A stretch of DNA of 64,000 nucleotides from assembly GCA_034440575.1 (NCBI GenBank), contig JAOTOL010001509.1, positions 985,001 through 1,049,000 on the forward strand. The letters run 5' to 3'. This DNA comes from Imbricaverruca yamaguchii. Taxonomy: Eukaryota > Arthropoda > Thecostraca > Neoverrucidae. Below are positions 20,755 to 32,984 of this stretch, piece by piece. The translations under genes were made by a program, and so were the position numbers. Each line of letters opens with the position of its first letter. The stretch's first letter is position 1. The notes beneath the pieces are model-generated. The model was not told the origin of the DNA. It ran no database searches and was given only the letters and a program-made list of their open reading frames with translations.

Positions 20755-21575
20755 TTCGAGGGGCGTCTTCAACCGCCCACCCACTCAGGTTACCGCGGAT
20801 AAGCAAAGAACGGCACGCGGGAGCACGCCGAAATTTGGCATACCTTTTCCAATATCAAGCTGGCATGTTGTATGAAAATTTTGAAGTCAGGTCATTTAGG
20901 TTCAACGAGTTAGTCTAGGTGAAGTGAGGTCACCTCCAAGAAAGGGCAACCAGTCGTCACGCTTTAACGAATTCAGATATTTTAATGAAACTGTCAGCGT
21001 TTGCTTTTCTTTAGGGATGTAACAAAATGCACCAGATTAATTTTTCATTTTTCCCCATTTGTTAAATTACTTATTAGTTTTGCATATTTGCCCAATAGAG
21101 TTCAAATCGAAGATTATGGCTAAAGTAAGCATATTTATTGAAGCAAGTTGACTTTCAACAGTGTTTTTTTTTTCGGTCCGCTCTACCCATTAGAAAAGGA
21201 AAATTACAGAAAACTTGAAAAACGAAAATTTTGAAATTTCAACAAGAAAAATTTGGTGCCCAAGCATTGTATGGTCCTAGTCGATTTTGCTGTTCTTTCC
21301 TGATTTCAAATAAATTCTCCTTTTCAAAGCTCCCCAAAATGAACTCTCCAGAGCCAAAAACATTATGCAAATCTGGAAAACCAGGGCCCCCTAGTGACTT
21401 TTGTGAGAAATTGGGGCTGGTGTCCGACCCTACTCGTCGAGCGCTTTCCGATGACACCTCTTTCGATTTCATGCGACGCTTAGTTTGGAGATTAGATGGA
21501 AGGTTCCTATCAACCTTCCATCTCATGCCCCTCGAGACAGGGTGTGAGGATCTGACCGGAAATACGGGGCGGGGA
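20755..21575 (-). mobile_element. long inverted repeat, right arm (fold-back element)
   Basis: The reverse complement of 18979-19720. GGGGCGTCTTCAACCGCC at 20759 pairs with the inner end of the left arm, and GTGTGAGGATCTGACCGG near 21540 pairs with its outer end. Relative to the left arm it carries an extra hairpin (21494-21523) near the outer end. The 116- and 127-codon frames at 21231-21622 are by-products of the repeat. Confidence 0.85.
21494..21523. repeat. perfect hairpin, 12-bp arms, 6-nt loop
   Basis: AGATGGAAGGTT and AACCTTCCATCT flank CCTATC. The hairpin is present in the right arm of the fold-back element but absent from the matching place in the left arm, so it arose after the arms diverged. 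Confidence 0.85.
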
Positions 21576-21845
21576 AAATAATAAGCGACCAGGCGTGGAA
21601 ATGGTTTTCGATGCACTCCCATCGATGTTTAATCAGATAAATGGAATTTCATGGATGATGGTAATGGGGGGCGCGGTATGTGGGATGAGCGTAATATCGG
21701 ATATTGATTTGCACTTGTATGCTGTAATTTTAGGGCACGGGCATACACACACAATGGCGCATCCAGGATTTTCCTCTGGGGGCCGACAAAAAAAGGTGAT
21801 GGAGCAGAGAATGCTTCTGAAGCGCTTCGCGCCCCAAACAATTTA

Positions 21846-21994
21846 TGGTTTGCGTCGTGAAAGTGTCCAAACTCGTTTCATCTTGCGAATTCATGGGTAT
21901 TGGAGGAGGCATGTGCATACGTTTGCGTCGCGAAAATCTCAAAACTCGTTTTATGTTGTGAATTCATGGGTGTCTGGGGGACGTGTGCATACGT
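21846..21994. repeat. tandem duplication, about 75-bp unit
   Basis: GCGTCGTGAAAGTGTCCAAAC ... GAATTCATGGGTATTGGAGG is followed by GCGTCGCGAAAATCTCAAAAC ... GAATTCATGGGTGTCTGGGG, each ending in a GTGCATACGT motif. The copies differ at about a fifth of positions. Confidence 0.8.
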
Positions 21995-22023
21995 GCAGCC
22001 AAGGGGCTGCACGTATGCACACG
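21982..22023. repeat. perfect hairpin, 19-bp arms, 4-nt loop
   Basis: CGTGTGCATACGTGCAGCC and GGCTGCACGTATGCACACG are exact reverse complements around AAGG. The left arm is the end of the 75-bp duplication, so the right arm looks like a fold-back copy of that end. Confidence 0.95.
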
Positions 22024-22379
22024 CACATTAGCAATGAGCGCAATCAACAAATCGGGGCTCTACAAACTTGCCACCATTCTAAACACAATGCAAGACATAT
22101 AATTGACTGCTCAAGCACGTGCTTCTATTCAATATCACAATCATTATTGACAGAGAACCAAGGAAATATTTACAAGGCGGGCATGTATCTCAGCACTTGT
22201 TCAAACCTTCCTCAAACCCGAAACATTTGTATAACCAACACACGATTATTCCCTCATGATGCCTCAAGCGTTAGCAAGCTGACAAAGGGTATGCAACAAA
22301 CCTCCGACAAGATTCAGACAAATGTTTACCTCAGCATGATTCGCAGAGTGTCGTTCACTAATAATGCAGAATAAAATCA

Positions 22380-24885
22380 TTTTTGCATTGATTGAGAGAA
22401 TGCAGTCAGATTATCACATAATCAGTAGTTCAATCAGATTCTCTGTGACAATAGTCTACGTAGGATCCGTAGAGCTAGTCACACCATGCAGTGCCACACA
22501 ACACTTAATTCGTTATGTAGAGCAGACTTATTGTGAGAAAGGAAACTGGAGCCAACCAAGCTAATAATGAACTAAATAAGTAAAGACTGTCGCTGGAGCA
22601 GTGCATTTGAACCATTCTCCTTGTCCGCAACAGACCAAATGCGGAGATATTCGAGCTGGCTTATTGCTTAGTTATATAGCTATAACTAGCCTGGGTCGTT
22701 GTAAGCTCAAACACATGCTTGCGAACGGGGTAAGCTGAGACTAGACGTAACTTCAGGCGAACTGCAATCCGTGACCCTACAAACTAGAGCCATACGCGCT
22801 GATTATTATGCGATGATGATGAATGCAGTACAGACAAATATAACAAAAGATTCCATTAAAAACAAAAATAAAAAGCCTGTCGTGCATAGCAGGGAGAACA
22901 GACAACAAAGTGAACACCAACTGTATTCGCTCAGCGCAAGTCCACAAAAAGATAGCCAAACAGCACACTTAGAAACTCATCAGTGTCCAGCAACAGCATA
23001 TTGGCGCCAGCCGATATCACCACACGGTGGCAGGCTGGCAAAATTCAACCACACACACAGCATAATGTCACAATAAGTCATTTTAGACCCAATGTCGTAA
23101 CAGTATCCTACACTAGCACTAGTTTCAACACAGCACATCTATTCCAAAACCATAATATTTGCCGAAGCAATTCTGTCCTGTAGTGATAAGCATACAGGGA
23201 AGGTCAGATATGTAAGGCAACACACTTGTTTGTATTTCACTGCAAACTATGTCTTTCACTAATTAACATTATTTACAAATAAGTAGCGAGGACACTGCAA
23301 ATATATGAAATGCGAAGGGAGGTTAAGTACAGTCGGCACCATATCTCATACAACCACAGCTTTAGGATGTTTCACAGCTGACGTAATTTGGAATATGTAA
23401 CTTGTCAGTGACAGAATATCTGAAATCCGGTGGACAAGACTGAAAATGCCAGATTTAAATCCGATCCCATTCTGATCCTTCTCCGATGTTATACGTATCA
23501 ATATTAGCAAGAACGTTATAGCATAATGATCTCAATTGCTGTATATCACTTTCATGGCACAACTTATTTTCGGCCAGGTAACCGACATAGGTAAGTCATT
23601 TCGCTTGCATTAGTTCATGACAAATTGTTCGTTATGTGCAGTGCACACCAGCAGTCAGCTGAATTGGAATTGAACATCACACCGACGACAGAATTGAGAT
23701 TTAGCAATTAATTTCCACTCCATTGTATAGCAATCATGTTCAGAATGTAGGCGATATGGTCGAGTGAAAAGTGTTAGTCATGACCTGTGACACAAGCATT
23801 TCCTGGTGCATGATATTCTCCAAGAAATTTTCGCCTTCAGACACGCTGTTCTATTGAATGAATATGCGATGAATTGGAGTGCGCAGTACTTTTCAGCTCC
23901 TACATATTGCACATATGATGCAAGCAGTGGAGGAACGTTGACACAGAAGTGTGCACAACACACAAAGCTTTTCACGAATAGGTTGTTCTCGCAATTACTT
24001 CACAGCCACTGCACACTCCAAGCTTGTGCTACTTATCATGGATCAGCTGATGTATGTCGTCCCTGTTCGTGGCCACGACCCGCGGATGCCTGGCCATGTT
24101 CCTGGTCACAGACACAACACCGTCACACGAGTACTGCCACTGTGCCTTGCTTATGGTGGCACACTGGTGGTGGCACGCCACGACACGCTTTGGCACCGCC
24201 ACAAATAAAACTTTGCTGCAATGTGCAATAAGCAATGTCTTGACACAATCGCTTGGGTCATCAACCCCATCAGTCGTCCCAGAGGCCACCAGCAATCAGC
24301 TACTACAGCATTATTTGCTGTGATTGGGATTGTCCGTGGTATTCGCTTCGTTTGTTTTTAACCAGCCACATTACACAGCAGCTACAAAGCACTGCAGTAT
24401 ATGCATTCGATATTGCAGCTGCGTGTGTAAAAAGGCTGTTTTTCCTATGTATGAGATCCAAACACTTGAAGTACAGATGCGTCAGCTGGAAAGCACTGTA
24501 AGTGCGTTCCAGATTTGTTCTGATAACTTAAACTGGTAACGTTGCCCTCCAGCTATCCTCGTAAATGCACAACAGTTTCCAACTGATCCCTTTCGATAAT
24601 ACAAAACCAGCATTTGACACCATTTGGCGGATCGATTGAGTGAGAGCAAGATGCGAGCTCTACGTATCTACCTCCGTCTCCCGTGCTACAGGCACATACT
24701 TGCTACCATGCCGCTGTCGGCAGATAATTGAAGCGGCGCGGCTGCACACTATCGGGGGCCGAGCGTGACCATCAGCGCCACCTATATCATCACCAAGTCA
24801 CTCGGACGTGGGAAACGCCAACACAAACCCACTGCCGACATGACGAGCAGCGCCACCTATACCACCGCCAAGTCACTCGGCCTAG
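22380..24885. other. no gene recognised
   Basis: Mostly unique-looking, moderately AT-rich DNA. A short segment near 23006-23062 matches 2004-2056. Around 24040-24210 there are overlapping frames on both strands built from GTGGTGGCAC-like words, with no domain. Confidence 0.45.
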
Positions 24886-24889
24886 GGAG

Positions 24890-25043
24890 GTGCCCACCCC
24901 AGGTCTTGCTTTCAAGCATGCTTCAAAAAGATGTATTTGGCGACCAAGACGCCAAAATCAGAGATCTATTTTTGGGCCTGGTGAAGGTCAAGGATGTGAC
25001 CGCCAAGGGCCTGTATGACTCCACGTGGTGTGCTGTCAGTTAA
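24890..25043 (+). pseudogene. possible hAT/DUF4371-type transposase fragment
   Basis: The frame ends with KDVFGDQDAKIRDLFLGLV and KVKDVTAKGLYDS. This resembles the stretch of hAT-related (DUF4371, ZNF862-like) proteins where a 'FLGLV-x-DxTAxGLYD' segment precedes the dimerisation and catalytic parts. Only this short piece is present and the frame stops at 25041-25043. The assignment is from memory of the motif and tentative. Confidence 0.35.
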
Positions 25044-25049
25044 CGATGT

Positions 25050-26230
25050 ACCCGTGAAGAACCTCTGCTCCTATGACATCATAAAATAGTCTTGGCATTC
25101 ATCGTTCTGGCCGATTTAAAATTTTTTGCTGGGCATACCTTTTTCTACGAAGGTACGAGATGGTCGCTTACCGATAATGACAGATGATGTTCAGCGATGA
25201 ACCCCGCCAGCAGTAGCTAGCGGGCCAGGGCCATATTATCCTGCTGTTTATGATGACCATGGTTCCTTTCTGCGGCGGTAGCAAACGCGGTGCCTTACCA
25301 CAGCCTACAGAGCCGGCTGCGTTCTTCTTGTGGCCCTCAGTTTTCCCGTGTCTCTTCAGATGGGGCAGCAGCATGGCCTTAACAATGCATAGTGTTTTGC
25401 ATGTGCACCAGCTAAAGCAACCACGCTGCGAGATAAGTGCAAGTAGGCACGACAGATATGGAGGTAAATCAATGGCCTAACTTCATCCCCTCTGGATACA
25501 AGTAGCTTTTTTAATTTGCCTGTTCATCTCAAAAGAAAGTGTGAACTGTAAAAAACACGAAAGAAATGTATTTCGGCTACAAAGTACCAGATTTCCCTCC
25601 GGCGTACCTGCGTACCATAAAAGTCGAAAAAGTACCAGATCTGGTGCGATCGTAAGATGACGGCAACACTGACAGTAGTGCTTACAGCGGCGAATGCAGT
25701 CCGTTTAGACCAACCAGAGCGACAGTTGCCAGATAGAGCCGACGAGCCGACAAAATCGCGGGTACTGAATCACTACACAATTGCACGACTGAACCTTTAG
25801 AAACCTGTCGGCTTGGCGAGGGCGAACGAAATACCGGTGATTGTACGACGATACGGAGCGTTGTGCGGAAGCTGATAATATGACAGTTTTTTTTTCAACG
25901 AAGGGGTCCGTTTCGGAAAGATAAATAGGGGTACGTGAAAAGTTACCCACCAGGTCCTTTCATTTAATCCACCGTAATTTGGATGAATTTCCTATTTTTG
26001 AATGGAATAATTAATCCCGTTCTCTCTCCACCCTCCGTAACATTATCTCTCGACTTATAGATCTTTCCTTCCCTAGAATATCATTATGATTGATGAAAAT
26101 ATGTATTCTCATGCACAGAGTGTATCATAATTGTAACGTGGCTCGCATACCCTAACCCACACTACTCGGTATCACTGCTTTACTTAGCATATCCAGTCTC
26201 CTTCAGGAACGCATGCAGCAAGCCGCCGTG
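25050..26230. other. no gene recognised
   Basis: Contains a near-duplicate phrase (AGTACCAGAT, at about 25585 and 25632) and no coding or SINE signals. A 10-bp-arm inverted repeat (CGACCTTGGT / ACCAAGGTCG, 8-nt loop) sits at about 26248-26275. Confidence 0.4.
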
Positions 26231-26275
26231 TCGTCCAGTTAGGTGTGCGACCTTGGTGCTATAGGACCAAGGTCG

Positions 26276-26455
26276 TATCGTGGCACGGTAGCATTGCCCT
26301 GCTCGCCAGGGGGCCGCGGACTCTTGATCGCAAGATTGCGGGTTTGAATTTCATAACCGACGATATTTGCAGAGTCCACCCGCGACCAATCGACGTGAGA
26401 GGCGACGCTATATGACCTAGCGGTTGAATACGTAGTAAAAGAACCTAAAATTCTT
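26276..26455 (+). mobile_element. tRNA-derived SINE, family 2, copy A
   Basis: A degenerate tRNA-like head includes GACTCTTGATCGCAAG and GCGGGTTTGAATTTC (box B). It is followed by AGAGTCCACCCGCGACCAATC and GGCGACGCTATATGACCTAG. The same order occurs reversed at 50530-50690, where box A is better preserved. Box A is damaged here. Confidence 0.7.
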
Positions 26456-27250
26456 CTCGCCCTGCTCGCCACACATCAACCTATATTGCACATTCACACC
26501 GCTAGGTGGCTACCGGTCTCACCTGGTAGCGACCATCACAATAATTACGATACTCTTACCGACCGAAGGGCCTTACCGATCCAACTTTGCAGCGACTCGT
26601 GTTGCAGACCTTCTGGCCATTCAGCCTCATGCACTACGGAGCTTCTGAACATGGTGCCCATGTTCTCGGGAATGGTGTGTGTGACGAGGTGCTTACCAAT
26701 GCTGAGAAGGCTACTTATCACCCCCGGGAGTGGGTCAAGGGCCGGAACACTAGCGTGCCAGACATAAATTTGCACTGCTTATGGAGGTCGTCAGCTGACT
26801 TCACTCTCGGACTACCCTTTGGCTACGCTACTGGTGATTTGCGATTTCCCCGCCTACTGCACAATGTTGGGATTCTCATTCCTCAAAGCTTTGCATGCGC
26901 CTCCATTGGATTTAGCACTAGAACTGTCGGGGAACAACTCGTGCCACTCCTCCCCCTCCTTCGTGTTCTTCTGGCATAGCTGCCGAACACGTGGCATGAT
27001 GGAGCTCAAATTTGGCATTCCTCCTGATGCGGATTAGCGGATCGTTTTATTTCGAATATCTGCTTGGGAACCGTCAGCGAGCTCAACAATGTCAGAATGT
27101 TGTCATCGGTTTCGACAGTAGGTATTACGTTTCGGGTACATTTCGAAGAGGAAATAACTTTTGTAGCCCGGTTCAGAGGTCAGGGGTCACGATTAACACT
27201 ATTTTTTTGGTTCAATACTCAGAATTTGCAACCTAGAAAGCTAGTACAAA
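26456..27250. other. no gene recognised
   Basis: Open frames exist on both strands (26587-26979 +, 26545-26775 -). The minus-strand reading is interrupted by stops upstream and I could not match it to a family. It may be decayed coding sequence, but I cannot support a call. Confidence 0.35.
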
Positions 27251-27256
27251 AACTGA

Positions 27257-27262
27257 TATATA

Positions 27263-27359
<97 letters not shown>

Positions 27360-27360
27360 A
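27257..27360. repeat. (TA)n-(GT)n compound microsatellite
   Basis: About 80 bp of TA repeats pass directly into about 20 bp of GT repeats. Confidence 0.95.
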
Positions 27361-27369
27361 GAGAGTGTG

Positions 27370-28300
27370 TATGCGTGTGGGTGTCCCATGACGCTGACTG
27401 GTAAGAATTCACCCGGAAATGGGCTGGCCCCCACCCCCGCTACCACAGTTTGGGCTACTCCTGTGGCCATGGCTAGAGCGTATTGTTTTCTATACAAGGG
27501 TGTACGATTTCAGGTGCTATCAGGTTAAGTCAATGAATGAGGCATAGCTTAGCGAAGTATCTGCATTATGTTTCTTGATGTGTTTATAAAGTCTTCATAT
27601 CTAATTTCCAACGATATCTCGTTTGTAAGTACTTACCTTGCACTTCACTCACCATTATGGAGCCGCGATACATAAATAACTATATCATGGTACAATTCTA
27701 GAGAAAGTGTTGCGTACCTATGATGTGATATGATCCAATTTCAGCACTACCCATATTTTCGTTATTATTGATATGGGTTATTGTTCGTTATTGTTGATCT
27801 TGGAACGAACGAAGAAGTTATTCGTATATACGCACGATTGGGTTCAGTGAACTTAAAGGACTTACAAGGTATTTCATGCAACATCATTTGCGTGGCGAAT
27901 TCCGACATCCTGCGGCACTCGCTTCGAAATCCCGTACACAGTAAAAAAAACAGTATTTTAAATACTGTGACTCGACTCCATTGTCACACGAAGAACTCTA
28001 TCGCAGCAGTGCGTGGCTGACACTTGCAAACCAAGCTCGAGAAATACCTACCAGAAATTGTAATTACAACTATATCCAATAATATATAAAAGTATTGTCT
28101 TCTTCACCTCTCGTATAGCACCACAAGCACCACAGGAAATGTGAATGTAACTCAATTCACTTCTCAAGTAAGATGTACTCTTTGATGCTTCATCCGATGC
28201 AGCGGGGTCCCCGCCGGTAAGAGGTAGGTTTTCGTGTGTCGTGGCAGAATCCAGTGCTATGAGCGGCGTTATTCATGTCGTCACCATTACTTTATGTCAC
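27370..28300. other. no gene recognised; region upstream of the LysM gene
   Basis: AT-rich sequence with no repeat partner found in the window. It includes a short self-complementary stretch (CAGTATTTTAAATACTG, near 27951-27967). Distal regulatory DNA of the LysM-domain gene could lie here, but no specific site stands out. Confidence 0.4.
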
Positions 28301-28329
28301 CTAGAAAGTTGTCCGAGGAAGCGAAGGCC

Positions 28330-28679
28330 GGGGCAAATTGGGGTTGGACGACGTCGCTAAATGACGAATCGCAAAGCTAGCATGGAGAAAGCGCCATTTC
28401 GGGTCGCGAGCTTTCCTTCCCCCGGTGCTAAGCATACCCGCGGTGTGCAGCAGTACAGGTGGATGTCCGAGCATCAGCCGTCTCGCCCACCAACCGCTCT
28501 CACGTCGGTGGCGCGGGCCCGGCAGCTCGTATCGCAGATGGCCCCCGATACCTGGCGGCCGGCGGACCGGCCCGCTCACCGCCGGCGGCCACCTCACGTG
28601 ACGACGCAGCCGCCTCCACGCGGAGCCGCTCGCAACCACACCAGTTGTCGGGCCGGACGCTGCGCGCGCGTGCTGGACG
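28330..28679 (+). promoter_or_regulatory. CpG-rich putative promoter and 5' UTR of the LysM gene
   Basis: CpG density climbs sharply from about 28430 to 28800 (GGCGGCCGGCGGACCGG and similar), well above the AT-rich flanks. The island ends with the first coding exon. No TATA box is obvious, so a TATA-less start is likely. The frames at 28361-28882 and 28459-28719 overlap this stretch but reflect GC content and have no domain. Confidence 0.5.
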
Positions 28680-28816
28680 ATGGGCGTGCTCGGCGAGGAG
28701 GACGAGATGCGACAGCTGAGGATCGCGGCCGTGCGCGGGCTCAAGTGGCAGAGCAGCAGTCCGCAGCACGAGTGGGACGGTGGTGCGGAGGAGCTGACCG
28801 AAATATCAAGCGGACG
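28680..28816 (+). CDS. LYSMD2: LysM-domain protein (LYSMD1/2-like), exon 1
   Basis: Proposed first coding exon. ATG 28680 begins MGVLGEEDEMRQLRIAAVRG and reads 45 codons plus two bases to a strong donor (GGACG/GTGAGT, GT at 28817). The link to exon 2 is inference with three supports. The two leftover bases fit the codon phase at the strong acceptor before 35875. The joined product is 209 residues, close to the 215-227 of human LYSMD2/LYSMD1. And the start lies in the only CpG island nearby. The N-terminus of this family is poorly conserved and acidic or low-complexity, so the sequence alone cannot confirm it. An alternative is translation from ATG 35879 in exon 2, which would make this exon 5' UTR of the same transcript or part of another gene. 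Confidence 0.5.
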
Positions 28817-29934
28817 GTGAGTCGTTCACTCAGCGTGCTGAAAATGATGTTTTGTAGAGTAGAGGGGAGAATGGTGATATGAAAACAAACTGATGCTAAA
28901 CAAGCGTGCAAATGCGTTTGGGAAATGCGCATTGGTTGGTTCCATTTCTATGACCTTTGTTGTTTGTTTGTATCTGCTGCCTTTACCAGTCAGTAGTGTT
29001 GAGCCAGAAGCCATACGCTCTTTTATGGATGCGAATGTCACTTATAGCTTGTAAAAAGCAAAAATAGCATTTAATGATGTAAAAGGACTAAGTGAGGTTA
29101 AGAACAATTGTCTTTAACTGTGGCACACAACTTGAATGATTCCATGATACTACGTTGAACTGCGGCTCGTGACCTAGTTTTCTTTCTCCTGCATGTGGCT
29201 TCATAATGTGGGTTAGGTTTAGGATGCTTGTCAATGGAGTGGGAAGCTTATTTTCACGGCTTGAGGTTTGTATACTGACTTCGGCCGCAGTAGATTTTCG
29301 TTCTGCGTTTTATTAATTGATTGAATCCGTCCACCGGTAACCAACGGGAGAAGCCTACTGACCCAGTGCATAATATACGTACTAAAGGCGCGTATTATGG
29401 GAGTTGGCTAAGCCTTTACAGCACTTGCATACCATGGCTCAACCCGCTACGTATCTGCAAGAATATGGATGTCAGTGTTCATAGGCGTAATCATGGATTC
29501 GAAATTGGGGGGGGGGGACACCCGGGACGCGGTAAGTTTGAACAGGATAGAGGGGGATAGGCCCGCCTCCCATCCGCCGAAATGATATCCTTGGATTCCA
29601 GCCACTTCTTTTTCAATATAATTTTCAGACGCTTCAATTCAATGTTCAACGTATTTCAATTTTTCATATTTACCATTCTTAGAAATGATATTTTGGGGAT
29701 TGATAGTTCCACCAAAATTAAAAAGTTTCACTACTTATCACTACCTATGAACATCTGGCTTTATGTCTTACGTGCTAGACCCGATTTTATAATCACCATA
29801 GAGCAATGCTGTAAATATGTTAAACGTTGCCCTGTTGTAGTATGAAAAACATAACATATTGGACAATGATTTTATGGTAGAAATTATGGACCTGCAATTA
29901 CCTTCCCCCTGCTTTCCTATTTCACGGGGACACA

Positions 29935-30275
29935 TTTCGTTCCAATGACAACTAGGGCGGATAAAGGGTCTGGCACTGAGGGTATGCACCCCCACGTGGA
30001 AGATGGTGTTCCTCAGGATAGGAAAAGGTGCCCCTCTGAAAGGTTCCAGCGTACACACTCTATTTTTTTTTAGCCCGAGGCATCCCTATGAAATAAAAAG
30101 GCACCCCTTGGAAGGCAAGGCTCCCCTTTGGGAATAGCTGAGTGCAATCTGCGCCCTAGACTTTTGCAGACAGAGGGCGCCCCTTCAGGTGCTTTCGCAG
30201 TGGCGCTGCTTCAAAGAAATTACTTCCAGACAAGTGCCCCCATGACAATTCTTGGATCTACCCCTGACTACAACA
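29935..30275 (-). repeat. dispersed repeat family G, copy 2
   Basis: Minus strand reads AATTGTCATGGGGGCACTTG, TTCTTTGAAGCAGCGCCACT and GCGAAAGCACCTGAAGGGG, then a block ending in CCACGTGGGGGTGCATACC. It matches 55745-56065 in opposite orientation most closely. The adjoining 30280-30540 (AACTCCGGCTAGTTATA) is matched at 55690-55720, showing a longer shared unit. Confidence 0.8.
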
Positions 30276-30676
30276 TTGCTCTTTCGCGGTTATGAACTCC
30301 GGCTAGTTATAAAACTGTGCGAATTCACCCTTGCAAATTTGACAATTGCCGTTAAACCATCAAGAGCAAAGCGGACGCTTTGAGAAAAAAAGAGTTATAT
30401 ATCTTATATGTCCGGAACAGCAATGTGGCAGTGTAAATGAAAAGCCAGCGACGAGAGCACCGTCCGAGCAGGTTATGACGGAGTTATCGCGGAAGCCACT
30501 AGTCATATAGGATGCGAGTGCTTGCTATCACAACGGCTGCAAACAAAAATATATTTGACCCTTATATTCCTATTACACTCAATCATTGCACTGACCTTTA
30601 ATTCATATTAAATTATTTCGATATTCTGATACCGTACGGCAAGCCGGGTCAAATGACACTCACATTATGCAAATTT

Positions 30677-30860
30677 GTTTGTTTACTTCTTTATTGGGTG
30701 GTTCACGACACACTCTATGCACATTTACGGCTTATGGCGCCGCCCACACTATTTCACCGGTGGGCCCCGGAATTGGGAAATGTCCCGAGCGGCGCTAGTG
30801 TCGAACTCGGGGCCTTTGGTACCCAGGGCCCAACACCTTAACCACTCGGCCATCCCCGCC
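30677..30860 (-). mobile_element. tRNA-derived SINE, family 3, copy A
   Basis: Minus strand begins with a leucine/serine-tRNA-like head: GGGGATGGCCGAGTGGTTAAG (box A), GGTGTTGGGC, then GAGTTCGACACTAGC (box B). The body ends in GTCGTGAACCACCCAATAAA. It shares order and sequence with 46463-46645. Confidence 0.8.
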
Positions 30861-30879
30861 TCATATAATGCAAATTGAA

Positions 30880-32240
30880 GCCATAGCCACGAAACGCGAG
30901 GACTCTCAAAATTAAACTAACCTTTGTGCTTGAGGCTTGACCTGACATGTCCTGGGTTTAATGTTACTCGAGGGATGTCTACGAGCAATCTCTTGACACC
31001 AGGCATGGGTAGCTTCCAGAGAAAACGAAGAAACGCGGGGCGACCGAAGAAATGAGTTCTACCTTTGACTGAAAATGAATGTGATGTCTGAACAGTTTGC
31101 TAGAGCACGACACGGCACATCGAATGACTGCACTCGATGAACATTGAAGACGTTGCGACGCGGCGCGAGGACTTCGAACAATTTAAGCTAACTTCGTCTT
31201 ATGGTTTGACATTCACATGTCCCTGTTTGAAATGTTACTTGAATTGCACTACGGTCAGTGCTTGGTACCAGATGTGAATAGGTTAGGGCGAATAAAAAGT
31301 ACCAGGCAACCCAAGAGTTCGGTTTGACCTTTGACCTTAGAAATTAGTTATATTTGATATCATTATAATACGGCACAAGCCACGTTGAATGACACCCAAT
31401 TGGTGCAAACTGAACCTATAGCAACGAATCGCGCGGACTTCGAAAAGTTAAAACTAGCTTTTGACCTTGAGGTTTGACCTTGACATAATCCCGGTTTAAA
31501 AAGTATTACTCGAGTGTTCACTATGGGCTGTCGCTTGATAGTGGATCCGGGTAGGCTTGGGGGAAACCATTAACAAATGTGAGGCGTCCCAAGAAATCAG
31601 CTTGAATTTTGGCCCGTCGAGATTATTTCGAAATATCAGCCTTCTGGTACTGCATAAAAGACAACATGAATTACACAACACGAATGACATTCATTTTCTG
31701 CAAATTGAAGCTATAGCGACGAAACGCGAAGACATCGAAGAACTCAATCAAACATTTGACCTTGACATGTTCCGGTTTGAAATGTTACTGGAGTGTTCAC
31801 CACTGGTGATTGCTTGATACCAGATTTGGATAGGTTTGAAAAAAAACGAAAAAAATAGGCGACTGAAGGATCAGCCTGGCATTAGTCCTTGACAAATTTG
31901 ATTGCTTACCTTTCCGATGCTGCATAGAAAGCCGCGTCGAATGACACCCATTTGATTGAAGATGAAGTGAAACAGCCGAACCTCGCGTTCGGTCGATATC
32001 GCTTCAATATCGTCATCTAATATATCAAGCTAACCTTTGACCTACACGTTTGACCTTGACATGTACTGATTTGAAATGTTGCATGATGGTTCACCACAGG
32101 CTATTGCTTGATACCAGATTTGGGCATGCTTGGGTGAAAACGAAACAAATTTAGAGGCGACCGAAGAAACCAGGTTTGCGTTCAACTTTGACCGTAAAAG
32201 TGGTAGCGTGAGATCTACGTAGTTCCTTCCGGCATGTTCA
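30880..32240 (+). repeat. tandem array of about 270-290 bp units, about 5 copies
   Basis: A phrase like GGTTTGACCTTGACATGTCC followed by TTTGAAATGTTACTCGAGTG and GCTTGATACCAGATTTGG recurs with phase points at about 30933, 31205, 31472, 31756 and 32049. GCGACGAAACGCGAGGACTTCGAA lies before each in variant form. Units are diverged, so the array is old. An inverted, shorter array of the same unit sits at 54300-55430. Confidence 0.8.
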
Positions 32241-32469
32241 GTATAGGCAGAAGCATTTGTGGTAATTGATTCGAACGATCATAAACCAGTCGTTGAATCC
32301 CGATGCCAATACAAATAGGCCTCTGGCGAACCCGTCGCTGAATGCGAATATGAATATGATGTTAACTTGACCCGCGTGCTTAAGGCTGCTCATAACTTCT
32401 CTCAATAGTCTTAAAGATATCCAGAGTCGCATTTGTTCAAGATGTATGAATATACGAGCAGAAGAATAC

Positions 32470-32980
<511 letters not shown>

Positions 32981-32984
32981 GACA

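Larger units (their letters stand above)
21595..22374 (+). other. 259-codon open frame, probably non-coding
   Basis: A long frame from ATG 21595 to the stop at 22372. It crosses a tandem duplication (about 21846-21994) and a perfect palindrome (21982-22023). Translation is His/Ser/Thr-rich without hydrophobic core, domain or biased third positions. Its first part continues out of the fold-back repeat. I judge it chance openness, though its length merits a transcript check. Confidence 0.3.

Noticed and set aside
26545..27060. Minus-strand pseudogene (IYVWHASVPALDPLPG and neighbouring frames)
   Set aside because: It reads somewhat like protein but contains several stops, matches no family I know, and the opposite strand is equally open.
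28361..28882. 173-codon Arg/Pro/Ala-rich + strand frame over the CpG island
   Set aside because: GC-driven openness. It overlaps the better-supported exon 28680-28816 in another frame and shows no domain.
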